Shown here: positions 5,355 to 11,090 of the stretch, piece after piece
How the letters are laid out: each line of letters begins with the position of its first letter
Numbering within the stretch: position 1 is the first letter of the stretch
Source: Planctomycetota bacterium
Lineage (GTDB): Bacteria; Planctomycetota; UBA8108
Assembly: GCA_002695115.1 (NCBI GenBank)
Contig: NZOA01000035.1
Span: 63,341 to 74,430 of the forward strand
DNA length: 11,090 bases
Direction of reading: 5' to 3'
Notes under the pieces: generated by a model
Told to the model about the DNA's origin: nothing
Database searches by the model: none
What the model saw: the letters and a program-made list of their open reading frames with translations, nothing else
Made by a program: the position numbers and the translations under genes

Positions 5355-7958
5355 TCATTTACCATCGGTAAGTGAGGGCTTCTTGACCCTGGCTATTAAT
5401 TCTTTCTCGATCCTGGCCATTCGCTCCTTGTCCTCGACTTTCTTCCCATCCACATCGAGTACGTAGAAGACGCCCCGCGCACGACTGGCGATCGTAGATA
5501 TCTTGGCCGCCCTGACATCGAGGCCGAGCTGGCTGAGGACACTCGCCTCGTCGTGCAGGAGTCCCGTACGGTCTCCCGCGTTGACCTCGATGACGGTACA
5601 GACATCCGAAATCGTATTGTCGTATTTTACCGAGGGGCCATAGAGGGGCCGTGAACGCTTCAGGAGGGGACTGTACCGATTCGTCTTCAGCCAGCGCCCG
5701 ATCAGGGCATCGACACTCTCCTCGCCTGAGGCCACGGCCTCCAGCTTCGCGCGAATATTCTCGACCCTCGACTCCATAGGCACGCCGGTCTGATCAACCA
5801 CCTCGACGTGGAAAAGATCTACCGCCACCGCGTCACTGCGAGAAAACGCCCTGGCTCCCAGCACATTCAGACCCTCGGAGTAGAGGACACCGGTAATGTC
5901 GGAAAACAAGCCCGGGCGATCCCACCAGCAGATAGTGATCTCGTGAAAATCCAGAAAGCTGTCCGGGCGGACCTGCGCGCTTCCCGTCTCCCGGAGCCCT
6001 GTCACCATGTCGATGTGAACCAGCATCTTCTCCGGAACGACCTCCCTGAGGTAAGAGGGGGTTCCGATCGACTCGCAATGGCTCTTCACCCGCTCACGAG
6101 CTTCCGGATCGAGACCGGAGGCGACAAGCACCTCGTCGAAGTTCTGCTCCAGCGCCCCGCCCCCCTGCATATAATCCAATGTGCGCCTGTAGAGGTCGGA
6201 AAGCTGGGCGCCTTTCCAGCCGGTCCAGACACCCGGCCCCACGCTGCTGATGTCCACATAGGTCATCAGGTAGAGCATTTTCAGCCTCTCCTGGGAACCC
6301 ACCAGGCGGGCGAAGGATTCCACTACCCCTTCCTCGGAATAGTCCTGGCGCTCGGAGACCTTGAACATCCTCAGGTGTCGATAGACGAGGAACTCTATCG
6401 TATCGATTGTCTCCTCGTTCAGCCCGAAGCGCTCACAGATGAGACCGGCGGCTTCCGAGCCGCTGACCTCGTGATCCCCCTCGAAGGCCTTGCCTATATC
6501 ATGCAGGAGCAGGGCCATTCGAAGCGGAACGAGATCCCGGAGGCTCTCCAGGATCTCCCGGAACTCCCGCTCCTCCATTCCCGCATCCACATCGCGCAGC
6601 GAATCCAGCTTCTCGAGGGTCCTCAGGGTATGCTCGTCGACCGTGTAGTGGTGATGCCCTCCGAAATTGACCAGACCCTCGAGTCTCGAAAACTCGGGGA
6701 TGATCCTGCCAAGCACATCGGTGCGCCGCATCCCCCTGAGAATCTTCGCTACCCCGGACTCTTCACGAAGAATCGAAAGCAGCATCCTGTAGATGATCAT
6801 CGAGCCGGTAAAGTCGACCCGGCCCTCCCGGATGCGGCCACGAATCCATTCGCGCAATTCCTGGCTGAGAAAGCAGTCAAGTCGATGCGCCTCGACAAAA
6901 AAACCGATGATCTCCTCGGCAAGCGATTCCTCCACGGGCTCAACTCGCAGGTAGAGCCTGCCATTGTAGAGCTTCAGGTACGAGCCCACCGGCTTGATGA
7001 AAAATTTTCTCTTCAGTCCCTGGGAAAAGGACAGGCCCTCAAATACCTCGATATAGTATTTGAGGAATTGATAGGTATTGCGCGCATGACGAAAATAATC
7101 GGCCATCAGGCCCTCGACGGCCTCGCGCCCATCGCCGGGATAGAAGAGATTCTTCGCTACCTCGCGGATGGAGTCATCCTCGAGAACCTCCAGGCGGCCG
7201 CCGGTATGAAAATGCAGCTCACAGCGTACGCCAAGATAGAAGGCATAGGCCTCCCGCAGGCTGGTGACGCGATCCGGGGAAACAACACTCTTCGGACTGA
7301 AGCCATCGAACCCTACACTCCCGTTGCGGATGTTTTCAACCCAGAGAATGCGCTGGATGTCGCGGAGGGCTCCCACCCCATCCTTCAGGTGAGGCTCCAG
7401 GATATAGATTGTCCGGCCCTCGGTATCCAGGGACAACCTGATCTGCTCGATCTTGCTGGCCACGAACTTCCCGCCTTCTTTTTTTCGGTAGCGCTCAACC
7501 ACCTCGGACTCGAACCTTTTGTACAGCCTCCGGCTACCGGCAATCAGGCTGTTCTCCAGCAGGGTCGCGCCGGTGATGGGGTTGTCGACCATATACTCAT
7601 AGCACTCCTGCAGAGTGCGAACGGAGTGTCCCAGGTCAAAGCCGCAGTCCCAGAGAAGGGTGACGAACCTCTGGATGTCGGAATCCGAGGAGCTTGACTC
7701 CCTGAGGATAAGGAGATCGAGATCAGAATACGGACAGAGCTCCCGGCGGCCGTAGCCCCCCACCGCGATCAGCGCGACCTCCTGCGAGCCGGCGAACTCC
7801 TGCTCAAACAGGTCCGACAGGACCTGATCCATTCCGGCAGCGTAGGAGCCTACCACCCTGAAGGAATCCTCCCCCTCGCGATGCTTTCGCAGGGCGGAGT
7901 CGAAGCAAGCCGCTGCCGCGGCCTTGACCTTCTCAATTGAAGCTGGAGTTTCCGGCAT
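5355..7958 (-). CDS. glnD: Bifunctional [protein-PII] uridylyltransferase / uridylyl-removing enzyme GlnD
   Basis: GlnD senses glutamine: when it is scarce it uridylylates PII, and when plentiful it removes UMP. From the ATG at 7958 the protein has 867 residues (E. coli, 890). The nucleotidyltransferase motif is GGYGRREL (67-74) with SDLDL and metal-binding D79 and D81. The HD phosphohydrolase part has GGHHHYTVDEHT (about 433-444), the HD pair in LLHDIGK (H486, D487) and GDHE (494-497). Two C-terminal ACT domains follow at about 671-726 (starting HEITICWWDRPGLFSDI) and 786-848 (starting VIEVNAGDRTGLLHD); they bind glutamine. Both catalytic centres look intact. An in-frame ATG at 8024 would add 22 Pro/Arg-rich residues. 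I prefer 7958 because the extension looks non-coding and overlaps a palindrome and probable promoter. Neither start has a strong Shine-Dalgarno. glnB follows on the same strand. Confidence 0.95.
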   Translation of the reverse strand: MPETPASIEKVKAAAAACFDSALRKHREGEDSFRVVGSYAAGMDQVLSDLFEQEFAGSQEVALIAVGGYGRRELCPYSDLDLLILRESSSSDSDIQRFVTLLWDCGFDLGHSVRTLQECYEYMVDNPITGATLLENSLIAGSRRLYKRFESEVVERYRKKEGGKFVASKIEQIRLSLDTEGRTIYILEPHLKDGVGALRDIQRILWVENIRNGSVGFDGFSPKSVVSPDRVTSLREAYAFYLGVRCELHFHTGGRLEVLEDDSIREVAKNLFYPGDGREAVEGLMADYFRHARNTYQFLKYYIEVFEGLSFSQGLKRKFFIKPVGSYLKLYNGRLYLRVEPVEESLAEEIIGFFVEAHRLDCFLSQELREWIRGRIREGRVDFTGSMIIYRMLLSILREESGVAKILRGMRRTDVLGRIIPEFSRLEGLVNFGGHHHYTVDEHTLRTLEKLDSLRDVDAGMEEREFREILESLRDLVPLRMALLLHDIGKAFEGDHEVSGSEAAGLICERFGLNEETIDTIEFLVYRHLRMFKVSERQDYSEEGVVESFARLVGSQERLKMLYLMTYVDISSVGPGVWTGWKGAQLSDLYRRTLDYMQGGGALEQNFDEVLVASGLDPEARERVKSHCESIGTPSYLREVVPEKMLVHIDMVTGLRETGSAQVRPDSFLDFHEITICWWDRPGLFSDITGVLYSEGLNVLGARAFSRSDAVAVDLFHVEVVDQTGVPMESRVENIRAKLEAVASGEESVDALIGRWLKTNRYSPLLKRSRPLYGPSVKYDNTISDVCTVIEVNAGDRTGLLHDEASVLSQLGLDVRAAKISTIASRARGVFYVLDVDGKKVEDKERMARIEKELIARVKKPSLTDGK

Positions 7959-8013
7959 GATGATGGAATTTTTCCCCGGAAGCGACCGGGCTATTGGAAC
8001 TCTACCCGGCGGC

Positions 8014-8028
8014 GAGTATGGCATACTC
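8014..8028. repeat. Perfect 15-base palindrome upstream of glnD
   Basis: GAGTATG (8014-8020), one central G, then CATACTC (8022-8028) form an uninterrupted dyad. It lies 55 bases upstream of the preferred glnD start and overlaps the proposed -10 box, the position expected of a repressor operator. It also contains the alternative ATG at 8024. No known regulator's consensus is recognised; it does not match the NtrC binding pattern. Confidence 0.45.
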
Positions 8029-8044
8029 TTTTCTCAGCAATCAA
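8015..8044 (-). promoter_or_regulatory. Candidate sigma70-type promoter of glnD(-glnB)
   Basis: On the minus strand TTGATT (8044-8039; 4/6) and CATACT (8020-8015; 4/6) are separated by 18 bases. Transcription would start near 8008, about 50 bases before the ATG at 7958 and after the alternative ATG at 8024, which supports the shorter GlnD. The match is modest and based on consensus only. Confidence 0.3.
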
Positions 8045-8121
8045 GCACCCCCGTCCCCCGGAGCCGGCCGTACCCGGGGCAGGGCGAAGCGCGGCGGGTG
8101 CGCATCCGGGCTGAAGACCCC

Positions 8122-8151
8122 TTTTCACTAGCCGGGCGCGGGTGGTAGATT
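8122..8151 (+). promoter_or_regulatory. Weak candidate promoter of the Tm-1-like operon
   Basis: TTTTCA (8122-8127; 4/6) and TAGATT (8146-8151; 4/6) are 18 bases apart, in the divergent region shared with glnD and 38 bases before the ATG at 8190. An inverted repeat, CCGGGC (8132-8137) with GCCCGG (8152-8157), brackets the -10 hexamer. Such GC-rich dyads arise easily by chance in this background, so support is low. Confidence 0.22.
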
Positions 8152-8189
8152 GCCCGGTCACCGATAGCGGCAAGACCACGGGAAAAGCC

Positions 8190-9404
8190 ATGAGCGTCAC
8201 GATAGCGATAGTCGGATGCCTCGACACCAAGGGTGAGGAGATGGGGTACCTGCGTGATGCGATCGAGGAGAAGGGAAATCGCGCCTGGATTGTCGACACG
8301 GGGGTGCTCGAGGCGCCGGCCTTCAAGGCGGACACTCCACGCGAGGCCGTTGCCGAGGCGGGAGGCTCTTCGCTGGAGGAGCTCGTCGAAAAGAAGGATC
8401 GGGGCCATGCGATGACGATCATGAGCGACGGCGCGGCTCTCATCGTCCAGGAACTCTTCGCGGACTCGAGAATAGATGGAGTCCTCGCCGCCGGCGGCTC
8501 GGCCAATACCACGATTGGCGCCGCCGCCATGCGATCGCTCCCCGTCGGCTTCCCTAAAGTGATCGTATCGACGCTGGCCTCCGGGGATGTCTCGGCCTGG
8601 GTGGGCACCAGGGACATCACGCTGATGCACTCCGTTGTCGACATCGCGGGCATCAACCGGATCTCGGCGGTGATCCTTCGCAACGCCGCCGACGCCGTAG
8701 CCGGGATGGCCGCCGGGAAGAAAGATGGGCCTGCGACCATGAGACCCCTCGTCGCCGCCAGCATGTTCGGAGTGACGACTCCCTGCGTGACAGAGGCCAG
8801 GAGGATACTCGAGAAGGCCGGCTTCGAGGTCATCGTGTTTCACGCCACGGGAACCGGAGGACGAACTATGGAGGGTCTTATCGAGGACGGCTACTTCGCC
8901 GGCGTCCTCGACATAACCACCACCGAGCTCTCCGATGAATACGTCGGCGGAATCCTCAGCGCCGGAGCGAACAGGTTGAAGGCCGCGGGGGCTGGCGGGA
9001 TCCCCCAGGTTGTCTCCGTGGGAGCCGTCGATATGGTGAACTTCGGCCCCCCGGAGACCGTCCCGGATCGATTCAGCCAGCGGCTCTTCTACCAGCACAA
9101 CCCGGCCGTCACCCTGATGAGAACCACTCCCGCGGAGGCGCGTGAGATCGGCCTTCGGCTCGCCGAACGCCTCAACTCCGCACGCGGACCGGTGAAGCTT
9201 CTACTGCCCCTCGAGGGAATCTCGCTGATCGACGTCGAGGGAGAACCCTTTCACGATCCCGAGGCGGACACGGCACTCTTCGATGCGATCAGGGAAAACA
9301 TCAGTGAAGAAATCGAGCTCCACGAGTTGAATACGAACATCAACGAGCCTGCCTTCGCGCAGGCCTGCGCGAAGGCGCTCCTCGACATGCTGAGCAATGA
9401 CTGA
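8190..9404 (+). CDS. UPF0261 family protein, Tm-1-like ATP-binding domain
   Basis: This 404-residue protein is full length for UPF0261, the family of the N-terminal half of tomato Tm-1. It shows the family's conserved blocks in order: [11 protein letters not shown] (7-17), the glycine-rich loop [11 protein letters not shown] (100-110), WVGTRDIT (137-144) with [11 protein letters not shown] (149-159), [15 protein letters not shown] (217-231), [15 protein letters not shown] (240-254), VDMVNFG (280-286), [14 protein letters not shown] (300-313) and LPLEGIS (339-345). The plant homologue binds ATP and blocks a tobamovirus replicase. The bacterial biochemical role is unknown to me, and I infer none beyond nucleotide binding. 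The ATG at 8190 is preferred over one at 8142 because it follows GGGAAAA and begins exactly at the family N-terminus. The TIM-barrel partner gene begins 35 bases after the stop, suggesting one operon. No membrane segment or signal peptide is seen, so it is cytoplasmic. Confidence 0.93.
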   Translation: MSVTIAIVGCLDTKGEEMGYLRDAIEEKGNRAWIVDTGVLEAPAFKADTPREAVAEAGGSSLEELVEKKDRGHAMTIMSDGAALIVQELFADSRIDGVLAAGGSANTTIGAAAMRSLPVGFPKVIVSTLASGDVSAWVGTRDITLMHSVVDIAGINRISAVILRNAADAVAGMAAGKKDGPATMRPLVAASMFGVTTPCVTEARRILEKAGFEVIVFHATGTGGRTMEGLIEDGYFAGVLDITTTELSDEYVGGILSAGANRLKAAGAGGIPQVVSVGAVDMVNFGPPETVPDRFSQRLFYQHNPAVTLMRTTPAEAREIGLRLAERLNSARGPVKLLLPLEGISLIDVEGEPFHDPEADTALFDAIRENISEEIELHELNTNINEPAFAQACAKALLDMLSND

Positions 9405-9439
9405 AACCCGGTGAAAAGAACAGGTGCTTGAATAAACAC

Positions 9440-10267
9440 ATGGCCATCGAACGCGGCGAAATACTTCGGAGACTCAGGTCACAGATCGAAAAGAAAATCC
9501 CCATCATCGGTGCAGGGGCCGGCACGGGAATCTCCGCCAAGTTCTGCGAACAGGGGGGGGTCGATCTGATCATCATCTATAACTCCGGGCGCTTCCGCAT
9601 GGCGGGAAGAGGCTCCCTCGCGGGGCTCCTTCCCTACGGCGACGCCAACGCCATCGTGAAGGAGATGGCCAGCGAGGTCCTTCCCGTGGTCGAGGACACG
9701 CCTGTTCTCGCCGGCGTCTGTGGAACCGACCCGTTCCGGCTGATGGATGTTTTCCTCCCCGAGTTGAAGACAATGGGCTTCTCGGGCATCCAGAACTTCC
9801 CGACAGTAGGACTCTACGACGGCAGGCTGCGCCAGAACCTCGAAGAGACCGGCATGGGCTACGGCCTCGAGGTCGAGCTGGTACGCAAGGCGAATGAACT
9901 GGAGCTTCTCACAGCTCCCTATGTCTTCGAACCCGCCCAGGCAGCCGACATGGCGGCGGCGGGAGCCGACATCCTCGTTCCCCATATGGGACTGACAACC
10001 AAGGGCTCCATCGGCGCGAGCACCGCCCTGAGCCTGGAGGATTGCCCGGCCATCATAGATGCCATGGCAGCCGCCGCGAAGGAGATCCGGGAGGACGTGA
10101 TCGTGCTCTGTCACGGAGGTCCGATCAGTGAGCCCGAGGACGCCCAGTACATCCTCCAGAACACTGGCTCGATCGACGGCTTCTTCGGAGCATCGTCCAT
10201 CGAACGCCTGGCGACGGAGTCCGCCATCCGCGACCAGGCGGCCGCCTTCAAAAAGATCACCTTCTGA
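9440..10267 (+). CDS. 'PEP hydrolase' family TIM-barrel protein (Tm-1 C-terminal-domain homologue)
   Basis: The 275-residue protein matches the TIM-barrel family annotated as phosphoenolpyruvate hydrolase (formerly TIM-barrel signal transduction protein), which forms the C-terminal half of plant Tm-1. Visible conserved blocks are [20 protein letters not shown] (21-40), [20 protein letters not shown] (48-67), GVCGTDPF (92-99), [13 protein letters not shown] (116-128), [13 protein letters not shown] (181-193), [16 protein letters not shown] (224-239) and [11 protein letters not shown] (247-257). The family name does not prove the activity; the natural substrate is open. The ATG at 9440 is chosen because the family begins with a short ERxEIL-type helix. 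A TTG at 9428 would add four residues but has its AGGTG only one base upstream. It follows the UPF0261 gene closely, implying joint function. Its stop overlaps the converging TPR-like gene by 11 bases. Confidence 0.92.
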   Translation: MAIERGEILRRLRSQIEKKIPIIGAGAGTGISAKFCEQGGVDLIIIYNSGRFRMAGRGSLAGLLPYGDANAIVKEMASEVLPVVEDTPVLAGVCGTDPFRLMDVFLPELKTMGFSGIQNFPTVGLYDGRLRQNLEETGMGYGLEVELVRKANELELLTAPYVFEPAQAADMAAAGADILVPHMGLTTKGSIGASTALSLEDCPAIIDAMAAAAKEIREDVIVLCHGGPISEPEDAQYILQNTGSIDGFFGASSIERLATESAIRDQAAAFKKITF

Positions 10268-11090
10268 ATGGACTGGGACGCCTCTCAAACACGCCGGAGG
10301 GCTCCGGCAGGCTGTTGCCCAGGGTTTCCTCGAGTTCATCGAGAAGCCGTTTCTCGTGGAGCCTGAGCATGCGCTCCGCGTCGTCCTGTCGAACCATTCG
10401 TACCATGGCACGGGCATTTTCCAGCTGTCCGATCTGCCCGTAGGCCAGCGCGAGGTAGAGATAATTGGCCGCGTAATTGGGAAGAAAACCCGCTGAACGC
10501 AGACCGAGGGCCCTGAGCAGATCAAAACCGCCGCCCTCGTCATCGCAGAGCTTTTCGAGATGCCGGGGGTCATCAACGGCGTACCTGAGATATTCGAAAG
10601 CCTTCTTGGTTTCAGACCTCTGGAAGTGAACCCAGCCCAGCGTATTCAGGATGGCCTGGTTGCGGCAATCGAGGTCCCGGGCCTCCTGCGCGAAGGAGAG
10701 CGCACTGTCCAGGTCTTTTCCCCGCAAGGCCCTGAACCAGGCGGCCTGGTTCAGGAGGACCAGGCTCTTGCCTTTTTCCTCCAGCGCCCTGTCGGTGAGT
10801 TCGATGAGCGTGTCGAGCAGAAGCTCGATCTCCCGGCAATAGCCGCGCTCAAAGTAGACTCCATCGTAGATACTGAAACCGGCCGCGGCCTGGAGCTCGG
10901 GATCTTCGAGTGATTCCCCCTCCCAGTAACGAAGGGCCTGCCCGAGACGCCCTTCACTCGCATCCCGGACGATGATATTCAGGGCGGCTCTATCCCCGCC
11001 GAGAGAGCGTGCGCGCGCACGTGCAGCCGCGGCGCTGGCCTCATCCCCCCGCTCCAGGGCGGCATCGGAGCGCCAAAGATGCCAGGACCA
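10257..11090 (-). CDS. TPR-like repeat protein, C-terminal part (5' end outside window)
   Basis: The minus-strand frame is open from the right edge to a TGA at 10257-10259 and gives 277 residues with no start in view, so this is the tail of a longer protein. It is helix-rich, with tetratricopeptide-like units. Examples are [20 protein letters not shown] followed by [10 protein letters not shown] and [20 protein letters not shown] followed by EYLRYAVDD, with a further unit [20 protein letters not shown] near the end. Upstream there is an Ala/Arg-rich helix and a segment with [17 protein letters not shown] arrays bind proteins rather than catalyse, so no specific role can be given. Any membrane anchor or enzymatic domain would lie in the missing N-terminal part. 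The end overlaps the TIM-barrel gene by 11 bases, tail to tail. Confidence 0.78.
   Translation of the reverse strand, partial: WSWHLWRSDAALERGDEASAAAARARARSLGGDRAALNIIVRDASEGRLGQALRYWEGESLEDPELQAAAGFSIYDGVYFERGYCREIELLLDTLIELTDRALEEKGKSLVLLNQAAWFRALRGKDLDSALSFAQEARDLDCRNQAILNTLGWVHFQRSETKKAFEYLRYAVDDPRHLEKLCDDEGGGFDLLRALGLRSAGFLPNYAANYLYLALAYGQIGQLENARAMVRMVRQDDAERMLRLHEKRLLDELEETLGNSLPEPSGVFERRPSPFRR

Noticed and set aside
5808..7697. Long plus-strand open frame of 629 codons opposite glnD
   Set aside because: It is antisense to intact glnD motifs (HD and ACT domains) and its translation resembles no family. Long mirror frames are common in G+C-rich genes.
8055..8079. GC-rich dyad CCCCGG...CCGGGG between glnD and the UPF0261 gene as a terminator
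   Set aside because: It lies between divergent genes where no transcript should end, and no T-tract follows on either strand. Such dyads are expected by chance at this G+C content.
8034..9098. Minus-strand open frame of 354 codons opposite the UPF0261 gene
   Set aside because: The plus-strand protein carries all the family motifs. The antisense frame is a composition artefact.
8190..10267. Calling the Tm-1-like pair an antiphage defence system
   Set aside because: The antiviral role is known only for the plant fusion against tobamoviruses. The neighbours are housekeeping nitrogen genes and no mobile or defence genes are present, so the sequence does not support the claim.

Overview
The window is a compact, G+C-rich (about 60% by eye) stretch of bacterial chromosome with eight protein-coding genes, two of them cut by the window edges. 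There are no RNA genes, CRISPR arrays, insertion sequences or phage genes, and no gene-free stretch longer than about 230 bases. The repertoire (one-lipoyl-domain E2, LipB, FtsH, PII and GlnD) and the style of the PII protein point to a Gram-negative-type heterotroph. Planctomycetota, Latescibacterota or a similar phylum would fit, but the phylum cannot be fixed by reading alone.

Layout. (1) 3-461 (+) is the C-terminal part of a mannitol-1-phosphate 5-dehydrogenase-like enzyme. (2) 530-1849 (+) is a dihydrolipoamide acyltransferase (E2) with no E1 or E3 gene beside it in the window. (3) 1826-2596 (-) is lipB, octanoyltransferase. It converges on the E2 gene and overlaps its 3' end by 24 bases, so a lipoyl-attachment enzyme lies tail to tail with a protein it very probably modifies. 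(4) 2696-4774 (+) is ftsH, the membrane AAA+ zinc protease, divergent from lipB across a 99-base region full of inverted repeats. (5) 4884-5231 (-) is glnB (PII) and (6) 5355-7958 (-) is glnD (PII uridylyltransferase/uridylyl-removing enzyme). They form a glnD-glnB unit that holds a nitrogen sensor and the enzyme that modifies it. (7) 8190-9404 (+) is a UPF0261/Tm-1-like ATP-binding protein and (8) 9440-10267 (+) is a 'PEP hydrolase'-family TIM-barrel protein. These look like an operon and correspond to the two halves of the plant Tm-1 protein. (9) 10257-11090 (-) is the C-terminal part of a TPR-like repeat protein that runs off the right edge and overlaps gene 8 by 11 bases.

How it fits together. 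Most of the window is housekeeping: sugar-alcohol and 2-oxoacid metabolism, lipoylation, membrane proteolysis and nitrogen signalling. The part with least known function is the Tm-1-like pair. In plants the fused protein is an antiviral factor, but the bacterial role is not established and nothing in the neighbourhood shows one. The two divergent intergenic regions (2597-2695 and 7959-8189) carry palindromes that overlap plausible promoters; these are the best regulatory leads.
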